Source: Adiantum capillus-veneris (lineage: Eukaryota; Streptophyta; Polypodiopsida; Polypodiales; Pteridaceae). From it: DNA of 64,000 bases. Within the stretch, counting starts at the first letter, position 1, and each line of letters starts with the position of its first letter. Shown here piece by piece: positions 29,161 to 41,327 of this stretch. The position numbers were made by a program, and so were the translations under genes. Location: positions 62,635,120 through 62,699,119 of the forward strand of contig CM043956.1 in the NCBI GenBank assembly GCA_014529385.2, in the 5' to 3' direction. The notes beneath the pieces are model-generated. The model ran no database searches. It saw only the letters and a list, made by a program, of their open reading frames with translations, and was not told the DNA's origin.

Positions 29161-29431
29161 GATGGCTTCAAACCAATTTGCACCTCATTGTAAGTCTAAT
29201 GCTAAGTCATCTTATGGATATTTCCTCTTTAATTTTCATGTGTTCATATTTTTTGACAACGGTATTTGTGAACGTATTTTTTTATTCAGCTTACTTGCAA
29301 AGCAACCGCTTGAATGCCTCTCGGGTACCTTTATGGTTGTGCATGCTATAGATAAGAACTAATCTATATAACTCAATAATGTATACTAATTTGAAATATA
29401 GTAGCTAACACCATATTTGATGTACTACAGG

Positions 29432-29706
29432 ATGTTATTGTAGTGGATGCTTGGGCTCAACTTGGTTTGGTGTCAAGTGGAAAGTGCGACTTCTCCAATT
29501 CGAAGCTCATTCTAAACAGTCTTTGTTTGGTGTGTGTACTTGTGGATATGGAGGTCCATGGAGTTATCAATGATGAGACAAGCCTTGCTAAGAGCATAGA
29601 AATTGCCTCAGTCTATATTCCATTCAATGTATTTGATCCAGTACATAACATCCCAAGCTATTATTGTAGACAAGCTACAAACTTTTTAATGAAACTACTT
29701 GAATAG
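29432..29706 (+). CDS. Unknown ORF, ~91 codons, possible last exon
   Basis: Open from an acceptor-like TACTACAG at about 29430. It reads DVIVVDAWAQLGLVSSG and ends NFLMKLLE. Amino-acid content is ordinary, not low complexity, unlike most frames nearby. No domain recognised. Confidence 0.3.
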
Positions 29707-29957
29707 AAAGCACTCTTGTTTCATTACATTTTTGTCCACTCTAGTTAATCTTCAACTATATGATGTTGTGCTTGTGATCAATTTTTGTTTCATCTAATCT
29801 TGTATGTGTATTGTGCTTCCTGCCAAATTTTTGGTGCTCATAAGTGAATTGATCAAGTAAATTGATTTTTTGGTAGCAAGTACCCCTTTGCAATGTGCCT
29901 GCATGTAGATCTAGTAAGCCATTTAACCTCAAACGTCAGGTTTGATTCATTTTCTGT

Positions 29958-30275
29958 TGTATGAGCACTTAGAGTTTATCTCAAAATGGTGGCAAGCTTT
30001 AAATTCTTAGAAGAATTCCATACTCAAGACTAATCTAAGCAAGATAGAGCAATCATATTTCCTTGTGTTGCAGGCATAGACATGAACCTCCTTTGGCATT
30101 GAACAAACATTTAGTTCATGAGCACTCAGAGTTTATCTCAATATATTTGGCAGGCTTCAAATTTTTGAAACAATACACTCAAACCTAATCCAAGAAAGAT
30201 AGAGCAATCATATTCCCTCATGTTTGCAAGCACACACATGAATCTCCTCTTGGCATTGTGCAAACACTTCGTTCT
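29958..30275. repeat. ~155-bp tandem duplication, diverged
   Basis: Both copies contain CAGAGTTTATCTCAA or its variant, AAGATAGAGCAATCATATT and GAACCTCC / GAATCTCC followed by TTGGCATTG. Confidence 0.8.
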
Positions 30276-30311
30276 ACCTTTGCCATCAATAATGCAATGG
30301 CATGCTATTAT

Positions 30312-30484
30312 GTTGTATTTGATATGAGTTTGTGTAAGTTCAACCATAAGTTTGTGTTCTTTGAAATCCCCAAGGAAAACAGAGTATGAAATGAGTTTGA
30401 TATGTTGTATTTGATATGAGTTTGTGTAAGTTCAACCATAAGTTTGTGTTCTTTGAAATCCCCAAGGAAAACAGAGTATGAAAT
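30312..30484. repeat. 92-bp tandem duplication, nearly exact
   Basis: GTTGTATTTGATATGAGTTT starts at about 30312 and 30404, and ~80 bp following are identical. The high identity suggests a recent event. Confidence 0.92.
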
Positions 30485-30519
30485 CAAAATAAAGAAAAGA
30501 GAATGAACAAACAAGATAG

Positions 30520-30738
30520 AGATAGGGTATATATATATATATATATATTATATATATTGTACATAGATAGATGGAGGATAAACAGACAGACAGACAGATA
30601 GATATAGATAAATACATTAATAGATAAATAGATAGATAGATAAATGGATAGATAATTCGATAGATAGATACATAAATACATAGATAGATACACATGCAAG
30701 TAAAAAACACAAAGATAGATACATAGATAGATAACTAG

Positions 30739-30811
<73 letters not shown>

Positions 30812-30820
30812 CAGAGAGAG
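30520..30820. repeat. Compound microsatellite (TA)n-(GATA)n-(GA)n
   Basis: A short (TA)n at 30528-30550, GATA/CAGA repeats at 30575-30740, then (GA)n at 30742-30805. Confidence 0.95.
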
Positions 30821-31180
30821 ACCCTTTTGGAACTCAAGGGCATTGCCCCTTTATTGAGGATACACTTTTATGATGGACAAATGACATGATACATGGATCA
30901 AACCCAAGACAAGTTATTCCTTGTATTGATTGCTAATTGAGTATGCATCATGCATACTTTGAGCCATCTGTAACAGAGAATGAGTAGAGAATGCATCATG
31001 CACATGGTGATCCATCTATAGCCATTTGTAGTAGAGGATGAGTTTGCTTTTTCTAGATATATCATATGAGCTATAGTTTTGTAAAATGCTTCTTTGGATG
31101 GATGTTCATGGTTATCTTGTAGGCCCAAGGCCACCATGCCCAAAACTAAGCAAGCACAAAGAGTAGGAGGCAAGGCAGGG

Positions 31181-31542
31181 GGTGCATAGTCCTTGGGAGG
31201 CCCAAAGAAAGCCTGCCACGAGGGAGCGCATTTGGGCCTTCCATAAACCTATGGAAGGCCCAAATGCGCTCCCTCGTGGCAGGCTTTCTTTGGGCCTCCC
31301 AAGGACTATGCATCCTTGTGGCAGGCTTTCTTTGGGCCTCCCAAGGCTTTCTTTGGGCCACCATGCCCAAAACTAAGCAAGCACAAAGAGTAGGAGGCAA
31401 GGCAGGGGGTGCATAGGCCTTGGGAGGCCCAAAGAAAGCCTGCCACAAGGGAGCGCATTTGGGCCTTCCATAGGTCTATGGAAGGCCCAAATGCGCTCCC
31501 TTGTGGCAGGCTTTCTTTGGGCCTCCCAAGGACTATGCATCC
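31181..31542. repeat. Two tandem long hairpins
   Basis: Hairpins at 31181-31315 and 31408-31542, period ~227 bp. Each has ~65-bp, nearly perfect arms: GGTGCATAGTCCTTGGGAGG and GCCACGAGGGAGCGCATTTG, then loop AACC or similar. An extra right-arm piece follows copy 1. Copy 2 reads GCCACAAGGGAGCGCATT, resembling the arm of the 16.3-kb satellite (GCCACAAGGGCGCGCAAA). Confidence 0.95.
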
Positions 31543-31971
31543 CTTGCCTTGCCTTCTATTTGTGCCAGCTTGCTTTGGCATGGTTGACATGGTCCTACAG
31601 GATGTTCAAACTTCACTCAACCATGCAATAATAGCTATCTCATACCATGGCGCGTTGCAAGCCCCCCTTTGATTTTCAGGATAGTGCCCCATAGTGTGTA
31701 TGCTCTAGTTTTGGTCTCGAAAGAAAAAGGGGGTGCTTTGCTTGGTTGTACAAGACACTTTTTAGTCTCACAAAGGCCTACTAGTGAAACAGAGCTGAAG
31801 CAAATGGCCATAACATCCACAAAAGGAGAGATACAGAGAGAGATAATTGATTCTTAAAGAAGCTACCCATAAAGGAGCCAATATTCTATTAGTACAAAAC
31901 ACTACTCTATAAGTTTATGCAAAAAATAATTGATCATACATGGCTAGCTAGCTGTAAGCAAAGAGATATTG

Positions 31972-31986
31972 GGGGGGGGGGGGGGG

Positions 31987-32021
<35 letters not shown>
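31972..32021. repeat. Poly-G then (GA)n tract
   Basis: A G run of about 16 followed by GA dinucleotides. Confidence 0.93.
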
Positions 32022-32024
<3 letters not shown>

Positions 32025-33369
32025 AAGGTTTTCTAAACCCATCCCATGCCTCTTTTCCATCCAATGCATGAATAGGCACCCTTGCCTCCTCTCCTAAACT
32101 AACCAACTAGCCCCTACCTTTGAAGCATTGGTTGATATAGTTTTGCATCCTCAAAAATGCTACCATGATGCAATTACATGGCCCATCTTGATGCAGGCTT
32201 ATGAGTGATGGGTAATCCTCCCCACTAGCATAATTCTCAACATTGGTTCAACACTTTCTATATTAGTTATGAACCCCTAGAATTCACGAAGAATTTACCG
32301 TATTCATGTGACACACTTGTATAAGCATCAAACCCCTCAGTAAGAATCATATATTTAAAGAAATTGCTACATGGAAAATAATTTGCAAGATCAAAGATTT
32401 CATATATTAAAGCCATAGCGCTTGCTGTTACAAAACCATGTCCATTGTAGACCACCTCAAACATGATTGAGATTACAAAGTAAAAGCTATGTTGATAGCT
32501 TTGGGCATTATGGATACATGTTCATCATGTATAGAGTACAAATCTAAATTCTTCAAATGTTGCCTCAAATACACTCAGGTTTGAAACCAGTGCCCTTGTG
32601 TAAAGTAACATCACCATTGCTTGAAATACTTGACCTTCCTATGCTTGGGATCCATCTCTGTCTCATGGCTATGGAGTTTCCACCTGTGGTGCAGGGGCAC
32701 CCTTCTGTGTCCTTCCAACTAGAAAGTTTATGATGTGACTCCACCTTACATGAAAAAGAAATATTATGTTCCATAGCTTGCAAGAAGTTGGGTATGCTAG
32801 AGTCTTTTCCATAGCTTGTGTGACGGTTGTGTATTAGTGTTGTGGGATGCAATAGAGGCAAAGGTGGATGTGAAGACAACTACATTAGCTTGTAATCATG
32901 GTGGGCTTGGTTGATAGGGGAAGTTGAGTATGAGGGAAGGGGTAGGGTCAGGGGAGGGGACGTTGACATTGAAATGGAAGATTGAGGAGGTAGATGAAGA
33001 GGTAGTTGCTGTAGATCTTGGCTTACGGTAGACTTGGTATTTTTGAGGGAGGACAGTGAACAATGGAAGAGGGTACATGGATAGAAAGAAGAGAGGAGAG
33101 AGGAATGTGATAGTGAGACGAAGGGTTTAGTAGGTAGATGAAGAGGCATATCCAGGAGTGTGTGAGAAAGAGAGGGAGGGTTTAGCAGGTAGATGGAGAG
33201 GGAGATGAAAAATTCTGTAAGAGTGAGAAGGAGGATTTAGCATTTAGATGAAGAGGGAGATGCAGCATGTCCTGGCTATGGTGGGCATGGCTACTTAGAG
33301 GAAGGGGAGTGAGAGAGACAAAGAGGAGACATGGAGAGAGAGAAAGGGATTTTGGAGGTAAAAAATGAT

Positions 33370-33735
33370 GTTTTGATATTAGAATAGGTTTGGGGTCACT
33401 TTTTGGGGGGAAATGACTACTTTTGAAAATTTCAAATTTTTAGGGTTTATTTTTTGCCGCGTTTTTAAAAAAACATGAAAGGTGGGGTTCTCTTTTTGTA
33501 CAAGGGTCCCTCTCCCTCTTTATGACACCCCCTTTTCTCTAAGAGATGCTGAAAAGCTAGAGAGATAAGGTAGCCTCTTAGTCACTACTTACCCCATCTT
33601 TTCTAGGCTTGAAGGATAGAAAATGACCTACCAAAATAGCCCCCATCATTTCCTTTGTCTCCCTTAATCACAACATACTTCCTTAAAATTAGGGATTCTT
33701 ACAAGGCCCATGGAGAGTCCATATTTTTCCTAATG
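33370..33735 (-). repeat. Right inverted terminus of the 5.6-kb DNA element
   Basis: The reverse complement mirrors the left terminus: outer CATTAGGAAAAATATGGA, inner AAACCCTAAAAATTTGAAAT. Confidence 0.75.
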
Positions 33736-34178
33736 TTATCCTCAGTAGTAGCAAACATCTTGAAAACATCTTTGTTGTTCTCAGCCATGGCGAGTGATTG
33801 CACCTGATGTGAAAACTACTCAAAAAGAGGTAAAATGAAGTAGGATCAACATGTGGAATATAGCACAATTTAAAGAAGACTGTAAGGGGCATGTTCTACA
33901 AAAGATTTCACTGACAAAAACTCTACAAAAAGGACAAAATATTTGCAAAATATTTCCACTACATGCAATATTTGCAAAATATTGCATGTCGTGGAAATGG
34001 AGGCCGAAATAAGCCCGAGTCAAGACTTTGAGCAGACTAAGCTCTTCAATCTTAGCTGAAGGGTTTGTCAACTTATTGATGCTCACCAGAGCTCACCCAA
34101 ATAAAAAAAAAGTGAGCAGTTGGATGGTGATGAGGCAGTGACTATGCTCGAGAGGATGCAACCTACTCTAATACCAAT

Positions 34179-34405
34179 TGTTAGAAATAGGGTTGCAAGG
34201 AAACACACATAGCTTGGAGAATATGAAGAAGCTCAAGGCACACAAGAAGAGTGTTCTGCTTCTGCACAATGGAAAGATAAGTTATCCCTAGAGTGATGGG
34301 TGTATATACAATGCACAGGGGGAAGAAACATCGTAATGAGGGAAAAAAATTCCCGATGGTCCTAAGTATGTTCACACACATCACCACCACATATATATGG
34401 TAGCA
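34179..34405 (-). repeat. 5' LTR of copia C copy 2
   Basis: About 227 bp, aligned with 26962-27187, and preceded on its left by CTCTAATACCA, a primer-site-like sequence. The right limit is approximate. Confidence 0.75.
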
Positions 34406-35600
34406 ATAATGTAGTCATCTTGACTATTGGAGAGAAAATCTCATCAACATCCATGCCTTTCTTCTTCTTGAAACTTGTAGCAACCAATCTAGCTTTATAC
34501 TTAGGCTCGGGATCTTCTATCGTGTAATTTTTCTTATACACCCATTTGACCAATCTAGCTTTACACTTAGGCTTGGGATCTTCTGTCGTGTACTTGAACT
34601 CATATATCCATTTGCAAGGCAAGGCTTGTTTGCCCTTTGGAAATTCTATCAATGCCCAAGTTTCATTTGCCAAAATTGAGTTATACTTAGATTGCATTGC
34701 CTACTCTTACGTCATGCTATCTTCCGTTTCAATAGCCTCTTGGTAGTAGGTAGGCTCTCTGCAGCCAATGACCAATAGATAGTCTAATCCTAGTAAAAAT
34801 CACTCAGGGGACACGCGATACACGTGTAGATCTTCTCACTGCGTGATGATTGGACTATGCTCTCTTAGGAGAATCACTGCCTCTCTTTGGAGCACTATTG
34901 GCAGTATGTACATCACGAGTGACTGAGCTGTTTTCGTAACTGGACTCAAGGCAACATCCTCGACCTCTTAATTTTTGATAACCTCTTTCACAGGGTGTCT
35001 ATGCATCTTTGATTCATTAAAGATCACTTGTGAGCTACGAATAACTCTTCAAGATTTTGAGTGCCAGAGATGATAACCCATCTCTCTAACTGTAGCAAAG
35101 CCAATGAAGATGCATTTTATGTGACATGGGGTCTAAGCTCTTTAGGTATATGTGAAAATGCCACACACCCAAACACACGTAATCTATCATAATTAGGCTT
35201 CTTGCCTATCACATCTTTTGTGGATTCTTATAGTTCAACGGTGTACTAGGAGGCCTCTTGATTATATGCATTATTTTCATAATTGCCTTTCCCCAAAACT
35301 TTTGAGGTAAATTTTCCATAGATAGCATGGAAGTGTGCATACAATGCAATAAACTACCACTATGTAGTGTATCCAAGATCATCAAGCTATCCTACTGAAA
35401 CCAAGCTCTTAGTTATCCTTGGCACATGTCTAACACCTCTCACAACATGAACTCAATATAGTTGCACATATGCAATGTCACATCTTCAATGCCACATATC
35501 TCAAGCTAATAAGAATCACCCAGCTTAATTGAAACATGTGCAGAAGCATAACTAGAGAACCACTCCTTGTGAGGAGTAACATGAAAACAAGCACCTAAGT
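34406..35600 (-). pseudogene. Copia B pol relic: start of reverse transcriptase and integrase
   Basis: On the minus strand 34406-34697 encodes NETWALIEFPKGKQALPCKW and KGMDVDEIFSPIVKMTTL, classic Copia reverse-transcriptase starts. Near 35100-35190 it reads YDRLRVFGCVAFSHIPKE, the end of the Copia integrase core region. Broken. Confidence 0.8.
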
Positions 35601-35613
35601 CATTAATCCAATT

Positions 35614-36530
35614 CTATGCATAGCAGCCACCAAGAGCTAACAACACCTCTGGACTCAAATAAAAAATGAAGACTAGTACATTTGATAGTCTTGTCACGTA
35701 AGAAACAACATCAACATATGGAGACTCAACAACATGGAGTTCCTCTATCTTCACATTGCTCTTAGGAATTATAGAACTTACAACAATGGCTTTACTCTTT
35801 TCTCTTTGCAATAAATAACAATCCTTTTTCATATGTCCTTTCTTATTACAATGGTTGCATTCAATGTTCCTCGTTTCACATCCCTGTCTCCTACTACGTG
35901 CATTTTTGCAATCTTGAGAATGACTGCGACTATGACTATGACCTCCCTATCTTTGATTGTTCCTCTGGCTATTTCCACTAGCCATATATGCATCACCGTG
36001 CCCACTAGTGTTGAGATACTGATGTCAAATTTCTTCCATGAGCAAAGAACTAGTAACATCACTAAAAACAAGCTTGTCCTTAGAAAACAGAGTCACCAAT
36101 TGTAGTGTTAAATGTAGTCCATGATGTAGGGAAAGAACATAGTAATAAAATGGCTTTCATTTCATCATCCAGATTAAGTTCCTTTGATGTCAATTGAGTA
36201 AGCCCACTGTTGAACTTGTTCATGTGTGAACTAACACTACTACCTTCTTTTATGTTACAATGCTTTGTTCAATGCACTCTTACCATCCCATGTTGAGCAT
36301 AAAGACTCCCACAGTTCTTTAGCATTGTTCTTGTCCAAAACCATGATTAATATAGACTCACTAAGATGCAACCGAATAGTTTCCATGGCATGAAAGGTCC
36401 TCCCACTAATCATCAGTGTACAAACCCTCTCTGCACTCTTTCAATAGGGTTGCAAGTCGTTTGTGATTAGGACATCAAGCATTCTCTACTTGCACATGGT
36501 GATATTTGTGCCATCAAATTTCTTAATGTA
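35614..36530 (-). pseudogene. Copia B gag and zinc-knuckle relic
   Basis: Minus strand: a gag region near 36260-36500 with a LW-like block, then a zinc knuckle CNHCNKKGHMKKDC at about 35820-35860, then the start of the protease region to 35614. Broken in several places. Confidence 0.8.
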
Positions 36531-36539
36531 GAAATATTA

Positions 36540-38252
36540 TTTCTAAAAATTTCAAGCAAAACTAACCCAAATACAATGTATAAACCAGCAAAGAGTGCTG
36601 ATTGGGCATAAATTGGCATATACTACTCAAAGAAATTGTTGAACAACTGTCAACTTGGCATCAAAGCACCTATACCCATCTATACATATCCTATGGTGAA
36701 GCAACAAATGGGGATCTCCAACAACCTAATCCACCTCACATTGGGTGCATCCCCAATAGCAAAGTCTAATTGGAAAGGTGCTATGGTAGCCTTTTCTTGT
36801 CTAAGCAGTGCATGCATCTCACTATTGGTAGCAAAACTAACTTCTCCTGATCTTATTGGCAGCATCGTCGAAGTATCCAAAATTATTCATGATTTTTCTA
36901 CTCAGCATTAGAGTTGCATCAAGAGTATGGGTTGAGCAGAGAGGGCAAGCAACGACCCTCACAAAAGGCTATGCAGACATGACTAGCCCACAGTCTCATA
37001 AAGGTCTCTTTTAGACCAAGTCTTAGAAATGGCCCCAAGACTGCGAAAACAAGCCAAAGTTGTCTCCAGAATGAGGTACAATGGAAGTATCTGCAACACC
37101 ACGTACATTCAAAACATAAAAATTTCATTGCAAAATTGCAGGACACCCTCAAGCAGGTGCCATTAAGATGCAAGCAATATTTAGAGCACAAGCACTCTCA
37201 AGTGCTAGTCATGCAAAAACCATATGCATCCAAACTCCCATTACAATTGTGATGATTGTCACTATGTCAAAGATGTTTGCGAATTGGCTATATCAAGAGA
37301 ACCTATGATTGTCCTTGTGCATGTAAACCTATGTCTAAGAGATATTTTTGAGAAGCCGTCAATGGCTACACATCAAAAATCAGAGCAAATTGATCATGAA
37401 ACCACAAACAATATACATCAATGCCAAGAACGCATATGGAAATCCAAATCTACTCTCAAAAACGCATAGAACTACTACTAACAACAATTTATAATGTGTC
37501 TCTCACTATTGAAAAACTATCTCTGTGTCTTGCTCTCTACAATGATAGAGAGCGTGTGAAAATCTATAGTCAATGTCACCAAAATTGATGCCAATGCCTA
37601 CGTTCATGCAGGTTGCCTCTCCTCTATGGAAGAGGCACCTCACCTGTGCACGTCGATGTCGGGGAAAGCCGATGTTGCAAGTCGAGAAAACAAGTCATCG
37701 GTGTGAAGAAAATTGGGTGTTGATGTCAAGAGTATGTGTGTTTTCTCAAGGCCTTCAATGTTTAAATTGAGATGAAGCTATGTATTTATCTCTCTCACTC
37801 TCTCCCCTCTCTTACTCAACTCAAATACACAATCTGTCTTGAGATAAGAGCCTTTTGTTGTCAATTTTAGACATATCTGCACTCTAGAACAGCTAATGAG
37901 CTCTTTTACAAAGTCATAGAGCTTAAAGAGATCTTTATTTGAATAAAAAAAGTTTTTGAATTTGAGTTTTCAAGCTCAAGTTATGAGAAAAATAGTGACT
38001 TGATGTCAATATGTCTTAAGCTGAGCAACCTACTTCTCTCTCTCTTTGAGCTCACAAAAAGCTCAATCTCTCTCCTCTTGTGGTTTGTGGAGTTCAACCC
38101 CTTGCCACCTTGATATGTAAGCTCTATGTGCCAAGCTCACAATGCCCCCATAGCCATGAAAACTCTAAGTTTCAATATGTTACCAATGTAGCTAATGTGA
38201 AGCTTGCCGAGAAGAGGGAAACATCGCAAGAGGGGTAGCACTACAACTTGTG
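36540..38252. other. Unassigned stretch between copia B gag and its primer site
   Basis: About 1.7 kb, long for a Copia leader, so other sequence has probably been added. No protein motif recognised; the open frames are short and unlike known families. Confidence 0.4.
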
Positions 38253-38266
38253 GCTCTGATAACACT

Positions 38267-38449
38267 TGCAGAGTGCATGCTACGTGTGAAGTGAGAGGGA
38301 GAAAAAGAGTAGACACACAATGCTGGTGGAGCTCAGTGTGAGGAGTGGAATACCTCACCACTCCTTATTTTTCTATATAATCAAAAGAATAGACAAGGTT
38401 AGTACGATCACTATGATGGGTGTCCGACCAGTTGGCATGAACCCTAACA
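38267..38449 (-). repeat. 5' LTR of copia B
   Basis: 183 bp. On the minus strand it begins TGTTAGGGTTCATGCC and ends GCATGCACTCTGCA. It is followed inward by GCTCTGATAACA at 38253-38264 (+), one mismatch from a tRNA-iMet site complement. Confidence 0.8.
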
Positions 38450-38747
38450 GGTCTTTGGTTCTCCAAAAGTCAAGAGAAGTTTGGAGATCTTTGATCCTTG
38501 GAAAGCTAAGGAAAGACAAGGCTAAATCTGAATTGCTTTGTGTTTTTCAATTGTATAATATCATGTTGTTGTTGCATCAAAACTACTTCTATGTTTCTCT
38601 TCTTTCAACTTAATCTCATGCTCAACCTCGTTTTTGTATATCTTTGATTTTCAGAAAGCTAAAGAGAAGCAAGGCTTAATTTGAAAGTATGATATTTTGG
38701 TATTTACTGCAGCTGACAGGTGGAAAAGGCTTGACCAATTAGGCCTA
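38450..38747. repeat. Continuation of the ~225-bp host tandem repeat
   Basis: Starts GGTCTTTGGTTCTCC and contains CTTCTTTCAACTTAATCTCATGC, matching the unit at 7469-7693 (TTTGATTCTCC; CTTCTTTCAACTTAGCCTC). It supplies the part of the second unit missing at 7883, plus a third, more diverged unit. Confidence 0.7.
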
Positions 38748-39987
38748 TGTGAACGGATATATATATTTTAAGTACATTTTATTATTCAAGTGCTCTTTAT
38801 GAGCTTTGGCCATTTATGAGCGTCTGGCCAGTTTTTGTACTCATTTTGAGCATTCAAGAAATCTATAAGTAAATACGTGCAAGAGGGAAATGCTCACTCT
38901 TGCACGGGGGGAGATTGCACCCAGTGTCTACGTTATTCTTCTCCTTTCCTCTCTTTTCTCTCGTCGTATCGGCGTAGCACTCCACTCTAGGAGGTGCATT
39001 GCACGCTCTCTCTCTCTCTCACTCTATCTCGTTCCATGCCTCTCTCTGCTCGCGTTTAGCTTGACTATGGGTTTGTGCAAGTCGTTAGATATGTAGATTT
39101 GTGTGTTTATGGCTTGCAGTGTGTTAAGTATGGAGCCTAATTTACCCTTGTAATTTTCTGTGGTAAAAGCGCACATTTGTAAGGCCCCCATTATGAGGAG
39201 AAGCCATCGTGCGTGAAGGAAAATCACTCACCGGAAACCAAAATTTTCACGGACAAGAATCAGGGGTAACTTTAAAGGCCTCGGGGGCGGAGGCCCCCGA
39301 GACTTTTTTTTCGCCGCAATATTCTTTTTCGCCAGAATATTATGGCCGGACGGCGGCCAGAAAGTGGTCGGAAAACAACCGGTCGGTTGGCCGGTGGCCA
39401 GTAGTTAATGGCCGATGGCCGGTGGTCGGAAGTCAATGGCCGATGGCCGGTGGTCAGAAGTCAATGGCCGGTGGCCGGTGGCCGAATTCAAAAGCGGACT
39501 TGTCTTCTCAAGGCCGGCCACACATGGGCGGATTGGAGGGTCCGATTTGGACTTATTCGCACAAGGGCGGCTACACATGGCTGTCTCTCATAAGAGAGGG
39601 CAGCCCTTTTGGCCTATAAAAGGAGGCCATTTCTACACACATTTCATAGTGTGAAGTTGATGCAACAAGGTGAGTGTGAGGTGGTGAGAGTGAAGCAAGG
39701 CGGGAGCTCCATTAAGGGTATAATCCCTTTGTAAACTACTTCTTGTTTTGAAGTACTAAAGCCATTGAGTGGCTGCTTTCCCGTGGACGTAGCCCACATT
39801 GGGTGAACCACGTATATCGTGTGTACTCTCTCTCTCTCTCTCTCTCTCTCTACTCTATAATCTCGTGTATATAAATCTGTCTCTCTCCATTAAGTAATCT
39901 ACTCAATTATCTATTTAGCTACGTCTTATTTCCTAACACAGTGTGCTATTTTGGGTATTTTGTAGGGCCATCATGCCTCCGTTTGTA
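38748..39987 (+). repeat. Dispersed repeat F copy 1, LTR-like, split by a solo LTR
   Basis: Aligned with 44689-45082. It starts TGTGAACGGATATATATATT, contains GAGCATTCAAGAAATCTATAA and a CT-rich leader-like part, and ends CCTCCGTTTGTA. Without the inserted LTR it is about 420 bp. TGGTATGAGAGC at 39992-40003 resembles a tRNA-iMet primer site, so F may be an LTR. Confidence 0.7.
39122..39938 (+). repeat. Solo LTR, 817 bp, with 5-bp target duplication
   Basis: TGTTAAGTATGG...CTAACA, flanked on both sides by CAGTG (39117-39121 and 39939-39943). The uninterrupted paralogue at 45030 gives the empty site GCAGTGTGCTATTTT. It contains a GGCC-rich minisatellite at 39340-39490 (GGCCGGTGGCC, AATGGCCGATGGCC) and a TATAAAAGG box at about 39616. 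Similar GGCC-rich sequence and a related inner start occur in the LTR at 53549-54788. Confidence 0.92.
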
Positions 39988-41240
39988 CCAGTGGTATGAG
40001 AGCTTTGGAAATGATCTTGGAATCTCAACTAAGACTAATGAAGCATGGACTTCAAGAAAAAGAGCTACAATTAATAGAGCTAAGCTATCTTGACTATTTC
40101 TTTCATACATAGGAATTTACATGTGTATTTTTTGGAAAAAACAAAGGATCATTGAATGCATCAGACCTTGAATTGTCATATGAGCACATACAAGCTGATT
40201 TTTTTAAAATTTATTACAACAAGCCTAATAGTATGATTAATTTGGATTGCTATAGAGTACATAGCCTGAGAAGTAATAAAGAGTAGAATGAGGTTCATCT
40301 TATTTTTCCTTGTAAGCCTCAATGACCAAAACTCAAGACTACCCCAATTAGGGGCTTGACTGAGACTGTAAGAAGAGGAAGGATAATGCTTATAGTAGTT
40401 TTAATGTCATCAAAATTGTGCAAGAGGCTGACAAGATCTCCTCTTCAAATCATGAGAGCATGGGGGCTCAATCTATGAATCAATAGAAGCAAAAAGAAGA
40501 AGAAGAGAAGGAGGGAATCTATCATCTCACAAGAAGGAATAATTTGTGAAAGAGATGGGTATTCAATCCTCAAAACCATACGACCATATACCAAGGATCA
40601 AGGTGTGGCAGCTAAGAGAAAACTGTACTCCATTCCCAAGCGACGAACGGCCACCATGGGACTCTATGCCAAGGAAAATTTCCTTTGAACTTTTGCATTA
40701 ACAATGGCGTAATGACTTGATGATTATTATGAGCAGAGCTTGGTCCAAGATGAGTGAAACTTTCAAACCACAATAGCAATGGTGTTGCATCATGATAAGC
40801 TATAGCAATAGATGTTCACCATACCAACCAACCCAGGGACACGCCCATGCAGCAACAATATAGTGGTAGTGGCCAATTGACACAACCAGCATGCACTGTC
40901 ATGATACTGTCTAGTTGAAACTATTGCTCCAACTACGGTGCCCACCATCTCCTTGGCATGCAAAAGGCATTAACCAGCACCGCTTGGATTTTTCCATGGT
41001 GCCAATAAAATTTGTGTCAAACTATTGATGACCATGCAAGCTTAGGAGTGCATGCCACCTGCTTTTTATGACTACCAGCCAATTACTGTGCACCACCAAA
41101 CTACCATGCAGAGTCACCCACTCTCAGTCTCTCCACGGTATTCCTACCCCCACCAACCACCCCCATGCAAGCCTCATCAGACTCTCTCCCTCTCTTTCTC
41201 TCCACAGCCGCCACAAATCGTTATCTATCAACCCCTCGTC
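39988..41240. other. Unassigned, possibly decayed retroelement interior
   Basis: Follows a primer-site-like sequence. No conserved gag or pol motif could be read in any frame. Confidence 0.35.

Positions 41241-41327
<87 letters not shown>

Larger units (their letters stand above)
28088..33735. mobile_element. Large DNA element with long inverted termini (CATTAGG family)
   Basis: The ends are a perfect inverted match for at least 24 bp (CATTAGGAAAAATATGGACT and on). They continue as diverged inverted repeats for roughly 350-400 bp: GTCATAAAG, GAGGGACCCTTG, CAAAAAG and AACCCTAAAAATTTGAAA occur in the same order from both ends. Long termini suggest a MULE-like structure, but no 9-bp target duplication is seen. 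Copia C copy 1 near 26612 supplies the empty site, CCAATTTAT, against CCAATT / element / TTATCC here, so at most one base was duplicated. No transposase was recognised; it carries CT-rich minisatellites, two ORFs at about 29 kb, tandem duplications and a hairpin pair. It is probably non-autonomous. Confidence 0.8.
27188..34405 (-). mobile_element. Copia family C, copy 2, interrupted by a DNA element
   Basis: Minus strand: 5' LTR 34179-34405, primer-site-like 34166-34176, gag start region about 33790, and gag continuing at 27188-28087 on the other side of a 5.6-kb DNA element (28088-33735). The gag part matches copy 1 closely, for example the zinc-knuckle region near 27240-27310. The rest of pol is absent, so the copy is broken. 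Its 5' LTR abuts reverse-transcriptase sequence of copia B, showing insertion into that older element. Confidence 0.72.

Noticed and set aside
30484-30843. Open frame with apparent hydrophobic Tyr/Ile/Leu repeats (membrane protein-like)
   Set aside because: Translation of GATA and GA microsatellites.
28088-33735. Classification of the 5.6-kb element as a standard MULE, PIF/Harbinger or CACTA element
   Set aside because: No 9-bp or 3-bp direct repeat flanks it, the termini do not start CACTA, and no matching transposase was found; left unclassified.
39209-39654. Overlapping open frames rich in Gly-Arg-Trp-Pro
   Set aside because: They translate the GGCC minisatellite inside a solo LTR.
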